Below, in pieces: positions 23,465 to 34,926 of a DNA stretch of 64,000 nucleotides. The notes under the pieces were generated by a model. That model was given only the letters and a program-made list of their open reading frames with translations. It ran no database searches and had not been told where the DNA came from. Position 1 is the stretch's first letter; every line of letters begins with the position of its first letter. The DNA is from Rhabditoides inermis (taxonomy: Eukaryota > Nematoda > Chromadorea > Rhabditida > Rhabditidae), in contig CAWZYM010000470.1 in the NCBI GenBank assembly GCA_963966185.1, positions 30,001 through 94,000 on the forward strand, written 5' to 3'. Both the position numbers and the translations under genes were made by a program.

Positions 23465-24456
23465 TAAACGAACTGGCATAAAATCAAACACTCTTGATAT
23501 AATCCTGGTCGACAATTCATCTCTTGTAACTAGTACGCGCGTCTACTTATGATCGTTTCAGCACATGCGATCACCTACCCGTTGAATTTGTATTGCGCAT
23601 CGAAGGCACTCCCGAACAACAAAATCCTCATTTCATGAGAAATTTCAAAAAAAAAGCAAATTGGGATGTTATAAACAATGCTATAGATTCTATTCGATAG
23701 ACACAAGTTTTTATTGGAAATACGGTAGAGCAAGCTGCATCTAAGTTTTACGAAATCATAAATGGCATTATTGATTCAAATATTCCGCTTGTCGCTCCGG
23801 CTATCAAACGCCCCCGCCTATTACCTCGGTATTCGCGGAAACTTGGCTGGATAATCGAATTTCTCAAAAATCGCAAACAGTCTATCATGATCGGCTCAAG
23901 GAGTTCTTAACCGCGTGTCGTTGATTATGGCGTTCCACAAGGCTCATGTCTTGGTCCCCTGTTGTTCAACGTTTTCATTGATAACATTCCAGATAACCTT
24001 CCAAAAGATGTTTATCATGCGCTTTACGCTGACGATCTGAAAATTTCTTATCATTTCAATTATACCAGCACTACTGCTGCAACTACCTTTCAAAAAGCTA
24101 TCGACACAGTCGCAGCTTGGTCAGCCACTTGGGGTCTTCAGATATCCACTGAGAAAACACAAACATTGCATATATATATATAGGCAAGCGGAATCCAAGG
24201 CACACTTATACAGCTCACGGCTGCGTTCTCAAATCAATAGATGCTGCCAAAGATCTTGGTATTCTCGTGAATAATAACTTGTTGTTCCGTGATCATCTAA
24301 AACAAATTGTTCAGCAAACCCTCTATTCTATAAATGATTTCCTTCGCACATACAAAACACGAAGCCCCACTCTTCTGATTACTGCGTACACTACCTACTT
24401 TCGCTGTAAACTAGAATATTGTACCGCGCTCTGGAACCCTACATTTGATTGGGGGA
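23465..24456 (+). pseudogene. CR1-like LINE fragment A1, right copy
   Basis: Mirror of 12,696-13,680: endonuclease remnant (TLLDIILVDNSSLV), internal deletion, RT motifs PQGSCLGPLLFNVF and YADD, ending after CKLEYCTALWNP. It differs from the left copy by scattered substitutions and by an 18-bp duplication at its end. It is non-functional. Confidence 0.75.
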
Positions 24457-25000
24457 CTACATTTGATTGGGGGCATAAATGTTATCGCGTCGCAGTCTCG
24501 CCCGCCTATGGCAGGGCACAGCCAGAGAGACGCGACTCCTCCCCGCCCGCCCTGTGTGAAAAAGTTGTGAAAATCATGAAAACTAAATGCTGAAACTGAG
24601 TAATAATAAGATGAAACAAAACACGGGAAGTTCAGTGGTGCAAATCTCATTTCGATCGGACGTCATTGAGCCAGTGAAAAGTGTATAGATCGAAAGATGT
24701 CAATTTGAGACAGCCACTTTGCATCGAAATATCTTGATGAATGACATAAACTTTACTGTGATATTTAGTATACATATTAACAGTACTTATATAGTACAAA
24801 GTTCGTTTATCCATACTCAGTGTGACTTCTATCACAGCGGCTTCTTTTCATGCTGAATCGTGTTTCTCACATGGGCACCCGGGTGTCAATTTGAATAATG
24901 AAAGAGATTAAAATGTGCTTTCCGGGCAAATCATACATGCTGAATTTAATGGTGTTATTAGTTTGTTTTTAGTTTGATCAGATAACGATATATAATCAAT
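24457..25000. other. Right-arm copy of the unidentified insertion
   Basis: Mirror of 12,240-12,695 with about 78 extra bases near 24,770-24,845. No gene was seen. Confidence 0.45.
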
Positions 25001-25931
25001 GTCACGCTATGTCACGGCGAATGGTCAAAGCTTGTGATCGGGACAGTACAGAGAAAACGCAAATAGGCCGCCGCAATCCCAAACATGAGTAACATACAGC
25101 ACATGGCACTACGCTCGCACCTTCTAACTCTGTAAGGGACCTTGGTGTGACTATGTGTGGCTCCTTGATTTTCGAAGACCATTTTGCGAACATTGTTAAA
25201 GATACAGGGGCCTATTCAAATAGCATGCTGATCGTAAATTTTCAAATTGCGCGCGTTTATTTGCGCGCCAAGAAAACACACGGTACCAGTTGAAAAGTGG
25301 GTTGAAATCACGTGAGGAATTACACAAAACATGCCGGTGCGGTGGGAATTAAACCCGGGTTAGTCACATCAGCAGCCGCGCATGCTATCCACAATACCAC
25401 GAGGGATAGTTGCGGAAAATGTATTGAGTGCGGTATATATACTCAAGACACGCGCAGCTATCGATACAAACCGGGTTTGCTATGTTTTTTCAAGCGGGAA
25501 TTTGAAATTCTGCGATCAGAGTTGCCGATGAGCGTTTATCAAACACGATGAACCTTTGTTTATCCGTTCCAATTAAAGTTTGTTTGTGTTTTTGTAGACT
25601 ATAAATCATTAAATATTGTTAAAAATAGGCCACTGTATCTTTAAAGAGTTAAAGGCACCCTGAATGTCATAAATGATTTTCTGAGAGTTTATCGTAGAAG
25701 AGACTTGAAGGTTCTTGTTCTTGTCACAGCTTACACAACGTATTTCCGCTGCAAGCTAGAATATTTTACTGAATTGTGGAACCCTCAGGATGTGGGATCA
25801 GTGAACTTGATCGAGTCGGTGCAGCGATACTATACGCGCCGAATATGTCGCCGCGCTGGCTTGTTCTCGCTCACCTATCCCCAACGATTACAACTTCTTG
25901 GCCTTCAAACTCTTGAAGAACGGCGCTTCAT
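25001..25931 (+). pseudogene. CR1-like LINE fragment A2, right copy, cut by LINE B
   Basis: Mirror of 11,310-12,240, including the TTAA element at about 25,200-25,640. Coding similarity runs through TAYTTYFRCKLEY to RLQLLGLQTLEERRF and stops abruptly at 25,931, where the 3' end of LINE B begins. The missing remainder of A2 resumes at 33,521. Confidence 0.75.
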
Positions 25932-26168
25932 TATAATAATCTTTATCTGCCAAGAGATTATAGAGACACAATAACACAACAGGAAATGTACAGCGTGGCA
26001 AATATTGAGCTGACCCTAGGCTATCTGTATCAAACATCTAGCTACTTATGGGGGGCTCCTACCGCCCTACCGGACATATATAGTTACAACATTGCTGTTT
26101 TATAACATATGGGGGATGGGGGGAAGGGAATATACAAACACATTGATAGAACAATACTATATAACATA

Positions 26169-27204
26169 ATGTTAACGCATACAAAGAAACGATGGTGGGG
26201 GACCAAACTCGGAAAAATCTATTTTTGAAAGCAGTATTTTCAACGCATCCACTGTTGCGATTTCAGAAAGTTTTGAAGGCAAAGAATTCCACAACTTTGA
26301 AGCTCTAGGAGTAAACCAATTTGTATTTTTGAAGTTCGATGGAACATGTAATTGCACGTTATGTGATCAGGTATTGTGAAAACGTGATTTGATTTTGGGA
26401 ATAATACTAGGATCAACGTAGATTTGTGCCGTGATTATTTTATATAAGGTTATGATATCCTTATGAATGCGTCTTTCGTAAAGAGATTGAGTTCCCATTA
26501 GTTGTAATCTGTGTGGGAAAGATGGGATATCTTGTTCAGGCTGACAGCGTCTAACCGCTTCTCGACTGAACTTGCGTAAAGGTGCCTCTAGCCTTTTTGT
26601 CAATAAGCTTTTACTAGATGGATTGAATATTTCCGTACCATACTCAATACATGGACGGATGTAAGTATGGAATAAACGCGTATACAGAGTAAGATCCTTG
26701 CTTGTGAAAGCTCTTGAAATATGCTCAACTTTTGCACTAGTGATTTTAGTGACAATTTCTACGTGACTATGAAACTTCAATTCAGAATCTACGAAAATAC
26801 CGAGATCTCTAACTACCTTTGCGTTCCCAAAAGGAACGCCCTTGATTTCATAGTTACGTTGATGTGACTTATTTTGAATTTGTAGTACTTGCGTTTTGTT
26901 GCTTGCAATTGGCAACTGCCATACATCTGACCAGTCAACAACATTGTTAATGCTACCTTGCAGTGATGTAAAGTCACTGGAATATGCTTTGAGATCATCA
27001 GCAAAAATGTTACATTTTGTACCAGAATTCATGCAGTTCACTATATCGTTTATAAAAATTAAAAATAAAAGTGGCCCTAGAACAGAACCTTGTGGAACAC
27101 CGCTTGTTACTGAGAAAGGGGACGATAAGCATTCGTTTACACGCACGTAGGCTATGCGGTTGCTCAGAAACTTTGCAATCCACAAATGAAGCTTAGATTT
27201 CGAG
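26169..27204 (-). pseudogene. LINE B ORF2: RT palm, thumb and C-terminus
   Basis: Motifs in order are: KLHLWIAKFLSNR, SGVPQGSVLGPLLFLIFIND, catalytic FADD, VVRDLGIFVDSELKFHSHV, LFHTYIRPCIEYGTEIFNP, RLQLMGTQSLYERR. A TGA interrupts the frame at 26,367-26,369. The same frame then continues to the C-terminal motif RASKLWNSLPSKL, typical of this clade. It reverse-transcribes LINE RNA in active relatives; here it is split and broken. Confidence 0.85.
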
Positions 27205-27884
27205 TTAAAGGGATATACCACTCTGAATTTCGTGAGAAAACTACGACTACCACATGACAGAACATGGCAAACCGAGCACTTTTCATAATAAAATCAGATG
27301 TTGAAAGTTTTAAGAAAACTGGTAAAATTGATAGTTAGTAAATTTAAAAGCTAGTGAGAATTGCAAGAATTAACGTCGTGCATGGTGAGAAATGAAGAAA
27401 CTGTACGTGACGTCACTTTTTGCACAACGAACGAGCGATCGGCCGCCGCCCTGCTGTTTTCTTTATCGGGCGAGCGTAACTGTGTTTTGCCTTTTCTTTT
27501 CGATTTATAATTTTATAATGTTATTTTGTTTGTGTACGATATGTATTCTATGCATGTTTTGTTTATGTACGAGTTTTGGATGAAAATTAGTGTTTTCTTA
27601 TGCATAATGACTTGGACATGTTTTGTAATTTACGTGTGTTCTGCTTCTTCGCCTACAAGGCGAGCATCGCCGACATGTATGGTGTTTTTTTGCGCATGTG
27701 ATGCGCATCCTTCTCCCTTCCTGCATTTGCGCCGCTCTTGAAATCATCTATTTCTCTCCTTATAACTCGCACACAGACAGGTTTTCTTGATGGTCCCCAG
27801 TGATCGATTGAACCTTTGTTGAGTTGTTATTGTGGTATCTTATTGATAATTGTTTTATTTCTTGGTAAGCAATAAATATTTCAG

Positions 27885-28307
27885 GTCTACGAGTCTAACG
27901 ACTTGATTCTAAGAACGATGACGGGCGCGACGGAGAGCCAGGGCGGAGGTTTAGGAGAACTCACAGGTACTGTACAACCCCTAATCTAGGTACCACTCTT
28001 ATGTCGGTCTTTTTCCTTCACATAGTGCATGTAACATTCTGATCATGTTTGACTTCAAATTTTGCAGATGAGTGAAATCATATCATACATATGCTCACAA
28101 TTCACACGCTCTTTTTTTCTCAAGGAGTGAGATTATTGATTGATTTTTGTTTTTGTGCTATGATCAGGCCTCATCTTGCAGAATGGAATCCCCACCAACT
28201 TGCTCGACCGCTCGCTCATCACCCGCACCACCCCCTACACACACGACGACGACAAATACTCACAGTTGTTGAATTTTGAATCTGTCTTGTCCATATTGTT
28301 GATATAG
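27885..28307 (+). pseudogene. Two-exon gene fragment of unknown function inside the TTAA element
   Basis: Exon 27,885-27,966 (DLILRTMTGATESQGGGLGE) joins in phase to 28,168-28,307 (LILQNGIPTNLLDRSLITRT, then TTPYTHDDDKYSQ) and ends at a TAG. Donor and acceptor are canonical and the phase holds across the intron. The piece GIPxxLLDRxLIxRTxPYT recalls the RuvB-like helicases, but the rest does not fit, so no family is assigned. Confidence 0.45.
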
Positions 28308-28405
28308 ATGTAAGATAAAACTGTGAAAGTGTAAAATATTTGAATCATTATTTTATCCAAATCAACAAACAACAAAACAACAGGTTCTAAAACATCAAAC
28401 GGGGG

Positions 28406-28702
28406 CTAGAGCTTGAGACGAGTTTCTTGTGTTTGAGGATAGTAGTCGGGCTTCTCGTCCCACTGACCCGGGCCACACTTGAGGTCGATTCCGTCCTGCA
28501 AACAACAGTAATGCCACAACAAACATGCGCATAAGAACTTTCAATGAATATAGGTAAATCAACACATTGCGCACCTTATACATGTTCCTGAAGTGGATGA
28601 GCATGGCGAGCTCGTCGGTCTTGAGCTGCCCGGTGCAGCCGCGCATCCAGCCCGGCGTGTGGTACGCGCCAAGTGCAGCGAGTCATCGCCGACAAGGTCG
28701 AT
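28406..28702 (-). pseudogene. Two-exon C-terminal gene fragment inside the TTAA element
   Basis: Exon 28,575-28,702 joins 28,406-28,495 in phase: YHTPGWMRGCTGQLKTDELA, LIHFRNMYK, then CGPGQWDEKPDYYP and a stop at 28,406-28,408. An upstream in-frame TGA, with a neighbouring frame reading IDLVGDDSLHLA, suggests a one-base insertion near 28,655. A possible third exon lies at about 28,757-28,855. The family was not recognised. Confidence 0.45.
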
Positions 28703-29381
28703 CTGAACAACGGCAATCAATACACAACATAACAAAATAATAAATTGACAACCCACGTAGTCGTTTGTCCAAAACCGGCTTGCGAGGTGAGCCACACATC
28801 GCGCTGCTTGCATGCCGGATGAGCGACATGTACACGGTCTACTCCCTTCAAAAAATTCAAAAGTAAAATGATCGGTAAAATGAGATAGGCGGGGAAAAGA
28901 AAGACGACGACTGGGGAAATGAGCAACAACACAGCGCACGGAACGAAATGATGTGATCGGTCGTAAAACGGGTTGTATTCGATAAAAACAATGTAACGAA
29001 ATCTTCTAACAAGTATAATGAATTATTAAAAAGTATATAAAACATGAACAGACCCTTAAAACAAGTAAACTTTGAAAAATCTGCAAATAACGAAAATATC
29101 AGCTGATCACTGCTTATATGCACAATGCTTTATTATAACACAGAAACCGGAACGAACACCCGATCGCTCAGCATTGTTAAACGTCAGAAGTACAGAATAA
29201 AAAACAGTAATGTTAACGTTTTCTGTACTATCGTAGTAAAAAAAACAATTTTGTATTTAATTTGTAAATACATTTTTTTCAAAGTCCATAGACTCCCTGG
29301 ACATCTAATTTTAACAACAATATCATATTACAAATTGAACGGAATTGAGCGAAAAAAATTTAGAGTGGTACATTCCTTTAA

Positions 29382-30819
29382 TACCGAATTTATCTATTTT
29401 GTAAAGCAATTTAGGATGACTAACTTTATCAAATGCTTTTTGGAAATCGAAGTAAACGCAATCGACTTTTGAATTGACTAAATTTTGCTGCCAATCGTTG
29501 ATTGTTGAGAGCAGCTGTCCTACACAAGACCGCTTCTTCAAGAAACCATATTGAACGGAAGAAAATCTGTGCTTCATATTTAGATGAATGCAGTCTGCAA
29601 TTATCTTTTCAAAGACTCTACAGACTGGTGATGTAAGTGAAACTGGCCTGTAATTTTCTGGTTTGGATTTCAAACCTTTTTTGAAAATTGGAATCACATA
29701 GCTAATTTTCCATTCATCCGGTAAATCTGATTGAAAGTATGACTGTTTGAAAATTAACGACAAAGGTTCTGCGAGAGAAACGCAACACCTTTTCATGATA
29801 TATTGATTTATTCCTTCTTTCGAGAAAGAGAACTTAGTGGGTTGCCTTTTCAAATACTCATAAATATGATAGGGTTCTAAATTAATTGTTAGATTTAATG
29901 GGGGCAATGCAGGAATTTGTGGCGGCACTTTGTTGTTGTCAATAGTAAATGCTGAGGAGAACTGGTTTTTGAAGCATTCTGCCTTGTCTTCATCTGCAAC
30001 TGCTACGCTATCGTGAGCAGTGGTTGGCATCAACGCGGGAATTTGACTCGCTAGTTTCAATTTGGAGCGAACATATCTAAATACACCATTTGGTTCAGAG
30101 AGACACTTTTCTTCAAGATTAGAATAGTATTTCCTAACCGCTTTTCGAATCTTTCTAGAAAGTAGTTTGTATTCGGATTTCGCTTCATCAGAAATGTGAT
30201 AGTTCTTCCAAAGTACTTTCTTTTTCTTATACATGTCTAGAATTGACTTAGGTAACACATGCCTATTAGAATTTGTGTGTCTATAGAACGGAGTATTTTT
30301 CTCAACTGTGGAACGCACAATTTTAATGAATGTAGAGTAATTTTGTTGCGCCGATTTATCTTTCGCAAGCGCAGATTTCCAATCGACTGATGCTATATCA
30401 TGGTTTATTTTGTCGTAGTCTGCTTTACGATAATTAAAGCGCGGTTTTGATTGCTGAACAGTACAGTTACAAGTGATATTTAGGGTACACATCACTGAAT
30501 AATGATCTGGAGATCTGAGTGTCTCATCCTTCTCAATTGAAAGAACCAGAGTAGGGTCATTACACAGTATTAGATCTAGGATATTGGAACCTCCTTTTTT
30601 AAGCGATGGGAAGTCCACATATTGATCGAAACAGTTGTCGTTAAAAAATTGAAGAAACTCGCAAGATGTTTTATCTCTAGGCGTTGATAAAGTCTGCCAG
30701 TCAATTTTAGGGAGATTGAAATCTCCAGAAATTATAGTGCGAGAAGTAATAATTTTGGAAATAGTTTTGTAATAATTTAGTTGAGTCGCTATCGGGACAA
30801 TTGGGTGGTCTGTAAACAT
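29382..30819 (-). pseudogene. LINE B ORF2: end of endonuclease and RT fingers
   Basis: The frame carries the endonuclease motifs SGDFNLPKIDW and SPDHYSVMCTL, a linker, then RT motifs PDEWKISYVIPIFKKG, NYRPVSLTSPVCRVFEKII and DFQKAFDKVSHPKLL. It ends at FGI where the TTAA element is inserted. If one TTAA and the element are removed, the frame continues without a gap into 27,204 downward. Confidence 0.88.
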
Positions 30820-31238
30820 TTACAAACCGGAGAGATGATTTTTCGGAGAATACTTCGAATGCTAGAACTTCATAATCACCACTATTGTCACTAGCGATTT
30901 CAGCAAACCTAAGAGTTTTGTGGATTATAGCAAGTATGCCTCCTCCTCTTTTCTTATTGCCAAAACTACGATCTAGTCTGATAAATGAATATTCAGAATT
31001 TGACAAAAAAAGCGTCTGGGATTTTGGTTGCATCGAGCCAAGTTTCTTGAATTAGACAAACTTTGATATCCTTAGATATAATGAATTCGAACATCGATTT
31101 GATTTCATGTATAGATGCTATAGATCTGGCGTTGAAACTGCATAAAGTGATTTGACTGAGTTTGGTTTTGGGTACAAAAGCGGGGAGAAGGTCGGGGATA
31201 CAGGGTTCATCACTACAAACTACAGATTGGGAGAGCAC
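30707..31238 (-). pseudogene. LINE B ORF2: N-terminal endonuclease, frameshifted
   Basis: One frame gives LCSFNARSIASIHEIKSMF and CLIQETWLD; a second gives RSFGNKKRGGGILAIIHK and LRFVNVYRPPN. These are the EEP endonuclease motifs N, E and YRPP. Two frameshifts separate the blocks from each other and from the RT frame. The ORF starts about a dozen bases after the ORF1 stop. Confidence 0.82.
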
Positions 31239-31248
31239 CCCTCGGGCC

Positions 31249-31612
31249 TAGCGCCCATAGAACTCGCGATAGGGGGCCTTGTTCTCAATGATGTTGAGGT
31301 CACGGTAGGAAAAGCGCTGGTGGCCGAGGGCCTGGTTTTTCTCATACACTAGGCGGCGCATCTCAGACTGCAGGGTCAGCTCGGGGCGGGTCATATCTCT
31401 ACGGCAGATCGGAATGGGCTTTCCGCGTACAACTCATTGGGAAAGCAAGAGTAGTACAGCTGGATGAACTTGTCACGGTACCTGGCGTCGGAGAACTTGA
31501 TCTTGACGGGGCGGGGATTCTTCTCGGATCCGGAGTGGATGCGCCAGACCATCTCGACCTTGTCGTTGGGGATTCCGCAGGCGAACAACAGGCGGGACAC
31601 GTAGTTCACCAA
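31249..31612 (-). pseudogene. LINE B ORF1-like C-terminus
   Basis: The frame VEMVWRIHSGSEKNPRPVKI, FSDARYRDKFIQLYYS, then after a frameshift PIPICRRDMTRPELTLQSE and RRLVYEKNQALG, ends at a TAG (31,249-31,251). This resembles the RNA-binding C-terminal domain of LINE ORF1 proteins (RPxPIKxxF and RDMT patterns). It is truncated at 31,612 where the mosaic block begins. Confidence 0.55.
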
Positions 31613-33520
31613 GAAGTTGTAATCGTTGGGGATAGGTGAGCGAGAACAAGCCAGCGCGGCGACATATTCGGCGCGTATAGTATCGCTGCACCGACGCGAT
31701 CAAGTTCACTGATCCCACATCCTGAGGGTTCCACCATTCAGTAAAATATTCTAGCTTGCAGCGGAAATACGTTGTGTAAGCTGTGACAAGAACAAGAACC
31801 TTCAAGTCTCTTCTACGATAAACTCTCAGAAAATCATTTATGACATTCAGGGTGCCTTTAACTCTTTAAAGATACAGTGGCCTATTTTTAACAATATTTA
31901 ATGATTTATAGTCTACAAAAACACAAACAAACTTCAATTGGAACGGATAAACAAAGGTTCATCGTGTTTGATAAAGCCCACAATCCCCCTGCAAGATACT
32001 CACACGAGCCGAGAGGCTCGCAGTGGAATCCCTACCGAGAGGTTGATCGAACGAGATAGAAACACACGACCGAGAAAGAACGCCGACTACCGTAACCCGC
32101 CACGTCCCATTACCGTAACGCGCCATGTCCAACTGCCGTATACAATGCCGCGGCCAAATACCGTATACCGCGCCGCGGCCAACCGTGACATCAAATGACA
32201 TGAAAGAACACAAAGTGCACGAACATGTTTTTGATACCGCGATGAAAGAAAGAGATTGAGGTTCGTGGGGCGGCGATAACAAGCCAGTGTCAATAGGACC
32301 GTTGCTCTCAGAGGGCTTGATCGGCCGCGCTCATACTGAAGTCCGGAACAGTCGCGCTGTCCGCTTATATATAGGCGGCCGGCGCGCTCTTGAATCTCCT
32401 GTCCTTCAATCAGCGTCCGCGGTAGATCGGCCGGCACTGGAAGAGAGAGAGAGATTAGCACTCGAGCGAAAGAAGGGAGAGAGAGTGCATCAGCGAGATA
32501 GCGTGTCGCCTCGCTGACAATATAACAAATGTTAACGCTTTGATATATATATATCAACTGTAAAAACACACAGTATAGTTGAACGATATTGGAATTCAAT
32601 AACAATAATGTCCAAAATTGAACGTATTTGCAGTTACAAAGAGGTCGAAAAAAGTACTTTTCTTGTAAGGTCCCCTCGAATCGGCCAAATATCTGGCTCC
32701 GCCCCCCCCCCCCCCCTGTCGCGGCCATTGGCCACGCAAGAAGGGACTAGCTCCGCCCTCCGGATGCTCCGCCCCCTCGAGACTAGATGGCAGCACTCTT
32801 CACATGTAGCGGCACGGAGAACAGCCGCTTTCCTCCCAGTCTCATCACATCTATTTCCTATCTAATAAATGGCTATGTAGAAGTGAGAGTGATTACGTGA
32901 GAGTCTTTTTGGACAGGAACTGGGGTTTCTGGCTGTGCGGTATCTAGACCACTGAACCACCTAGTAGATGCATACTGTAGAATTCTATCATCACTATCTA
33001 GACATCCCATTAGCCGGAAAACCCCATCTCATATTTGAAAAACTATTTCATCGTGCAGTGTCTGCCTCTCGCCCTATTGCACCCTATTTTTTAAAGCAAG
33101 TATTATTTCTAGTAAAAGTAATAAATGGTTGTAACTCCGTTCAGAGGCGGAATTTCGAGTTGTACCAAAAAAGAGAATTGTTGTTCACAGTATGTGCATG
33201 TTCACTGCATGTGACTACGTAGTTTCTTGTGCGGTTTTATCGCTTTCTGCCGGAGTTTTTCTTGTTCCCGAATATCGAGAAAGAAATGACGATGGTCGGT
33301 CAAGTAAAATTTGCATAAAATCTCGTTCATTTTTCGCCAACTGAGAAATGACCAGTGTCGATTAGATGAACTGAACGGAAAACTCCGGCTAAACGCTGAT
33401 GTAATCACAAAACAAACTACACAATGATACGCAGACTACTGTGAACCACACATTTCTCTGTTGGTGCAACTGAAAATTCCGTCTCTGAACGGAGTTACAG
33501 AGATTTATTACTTTTACTAT
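31611..33520 (+). repeat. Mosaic block of three arm segments joined in direct orientation
   Basis: It consists of 31,611-31,972 (direct copy of 11,341-11,702), 31,973-32,546 (direct copy of repeat Y, 5,038-5,606) and 32,547-33,520 (direct copy of repeat X to 10,873). At 33,521 the sequence turns round and continues as the ordinary inverted arm. The Y-X join near 32,541 lacks the insertions seen in both other copies. It includes the Y core promoter (32,335-32,373, minus). Junctions show only a few bases of shared sequence. Confidence 0.85.
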
Positions 33521-34926
33521 TTAATGACGCAGTGTACATTCACAAGGTTATTACTAAAACAACAGCTCTTAATTATTCTGGTCTTTTTACATTAGTCTCA
33601 ACTCGGTCGCGCACACCTCATAAATATAGTATTTTGCCATCATATGACTCGTTTCTTCGGAGCAGCGCGTTCTTTCAGAGAGTTTATGAAGTTTGGAACT
33701 CACTTCCATCTGATATTGTTGAATCTGCGAAAACCAGTAACATGAAATCCCACTTAGTAGACAATCTCCATTTGCATCCCATGTCTAAAATTCGACATTT
33801 GTAGTTTGCTTATTGTCTTCTTTTTGAATGTTTGTTCTTTTTCCCCAATTTGACTATCCTACCGTAAGCTCTGTTATGTATGTTTACTATGATGCCCATG
33901 TTAAGTACAGTATAATCCGTAAAAAGTAGTCAATTTGTAGAAATAAGTAATATTTATAGTAAAAGTAATAAATCTCTGTAACTCCGTTCAGAGACGGAAT
34001 TTTCAGTTGCACCAACAGAGAAATGTGTGGTTCACAGTAGTCTGCGTATCATTGTGTAGTTTGTTTTGTGATTACATCAGCGTTTAGCCGGAGTTTTCCG
34101 TCCAGTTCATCTAATCGACACTGGTCATTTCTCAGTTGGCGAAAAATGAACGAGATTTTATGCAAATTTTACTTGACCGACCATCGTCATTTCTTTCTCG
34201 ATATTCGGGAACAAGAAAAACTCCGGCAGAAAGCGATAAAACCGCACAAGAAACTACGTAGTCACATGCAGTGAACATGCACATACTGTGAACAACAATT
34301 CTCTTTTTTGGTACAACTCGAAATTCCGCCTCTGAACGGAGTTACAACCATTTATTACTTTTACTAGAAATAATACTTGCTTTAAAAAATAGGGTGCAAT
34401 AGGGCGAGAGGCAGACACTGCACGATGAAATAGTTTTTCAAATATGAGATGGGGTTTTCCGGCTAATGGGATGTCTAGATAGTGATGATAGAATTCTACA
34501 GTATGCATCTACTAGGTGGTTCAGTGGTCTAGATACCGCACAGCCAGAAACCCCAGTTCCTGTCCAAAAAGACTCTCACGTAATCACTCTCACTTCTACA
34601 TAGCCATTTATTAGATAGGAAATAGATGTGATGAGACTGGGAGGAAAGCGGCTGTTCTCCGTGCCGCTACATGTGAAGAGTGCTGCCATCTAGTCTCGAG
34701 GGGGCGGAGCATCCGGAGGGCGGAGCTAGTCCCTTCTTGCGTGGCCAATGGCCGCGACAGGGGGGGGGGGGGCGGAGCCAGATATTTGGCCGATTCGAGG
34801 GGACCTTACAAGAAAAGTACTTTTTTCGACCTCTTTGTAACTGCAAATACGTTCAATTTTGGACATTATTGTTATTGAATTCCAATATCGTTCAACTATA
34901 CTGTGTGTTTTTACAGTTGATATATC
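33521..34926 (-). repeat. Right-arm copy of LINE A2 end and repeat X
   Basis: 33,521-33,955 mirrors 10,875-11,309 and encodes, on the plus strand, the LINE A2 C-terminal tail (VITKTTALNYSGLFTLVS to SKIRHL). 33,956-34,926 is repeat X inverted. With 31,611-33,520 it forms a secondary inverted repeat centred near 33,738. Confidence 0.85.

Larger units (their letters stand above)
27209..29377. mobile_element. TTAA-flanked 2,169-bp element with 22-bp TIRs, carrying intron-bearing gene fragments
   Basis: The ends read AGGGATATACCACTCTGAAT and, in reverse complement, AGGAATGTACCACTCTAAAT; the 22-bp ends match at 19 positions. TTAA flanks both sides (27,205-27,208 and 29,378-29,381). It lies inside the RT of LINE B and its precise removal restores the frame. 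No transposase was recognised. Inside are a plus-strand two-exon fragment and a minus-strand two-exon fragment. It is best read as a non-autonomous piggyBac-type element that captured host gene pieces. Confidence 0.85.
25932..31610 (-). mobile_element. CR1-like LINE (LINE B), 5'-truncated, interrupted by a TTAA element
   Basis: On the minus strand it holds the C-terminal part of an ORF1-like protein (31,249-31,612), then ORF2 with an apurinic endonuclease domain, a reverse transcriptase and a C-terminal region, and a 3' UTR (about 26,168-25,932). The UTR ends in an AT-rich tail (AAAGATTATTATAATG) abutting host sequence. It is private to the right arm, so it inserted after the inverted duplication. 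A 2,169-bp TTAA element lies inside the RT. Frameshifts and a stop make it inactive. Confidence 0.85.

Noticed and set aside
13625..23520. Very long open frames (up to 1,150 codons) with a 14-residue repeat
   Set aside because: They follow mechanically from the stop-free 14-bp satellite monomer; no start context, splice signal or homology supports a protein.
28168..28307. RuvB-like helicase exon
   Set aside because: Only a short GIPxxLLDRxLIxRTxPYT resemblance; the rest of the exon and the preceding exon do not match that family.
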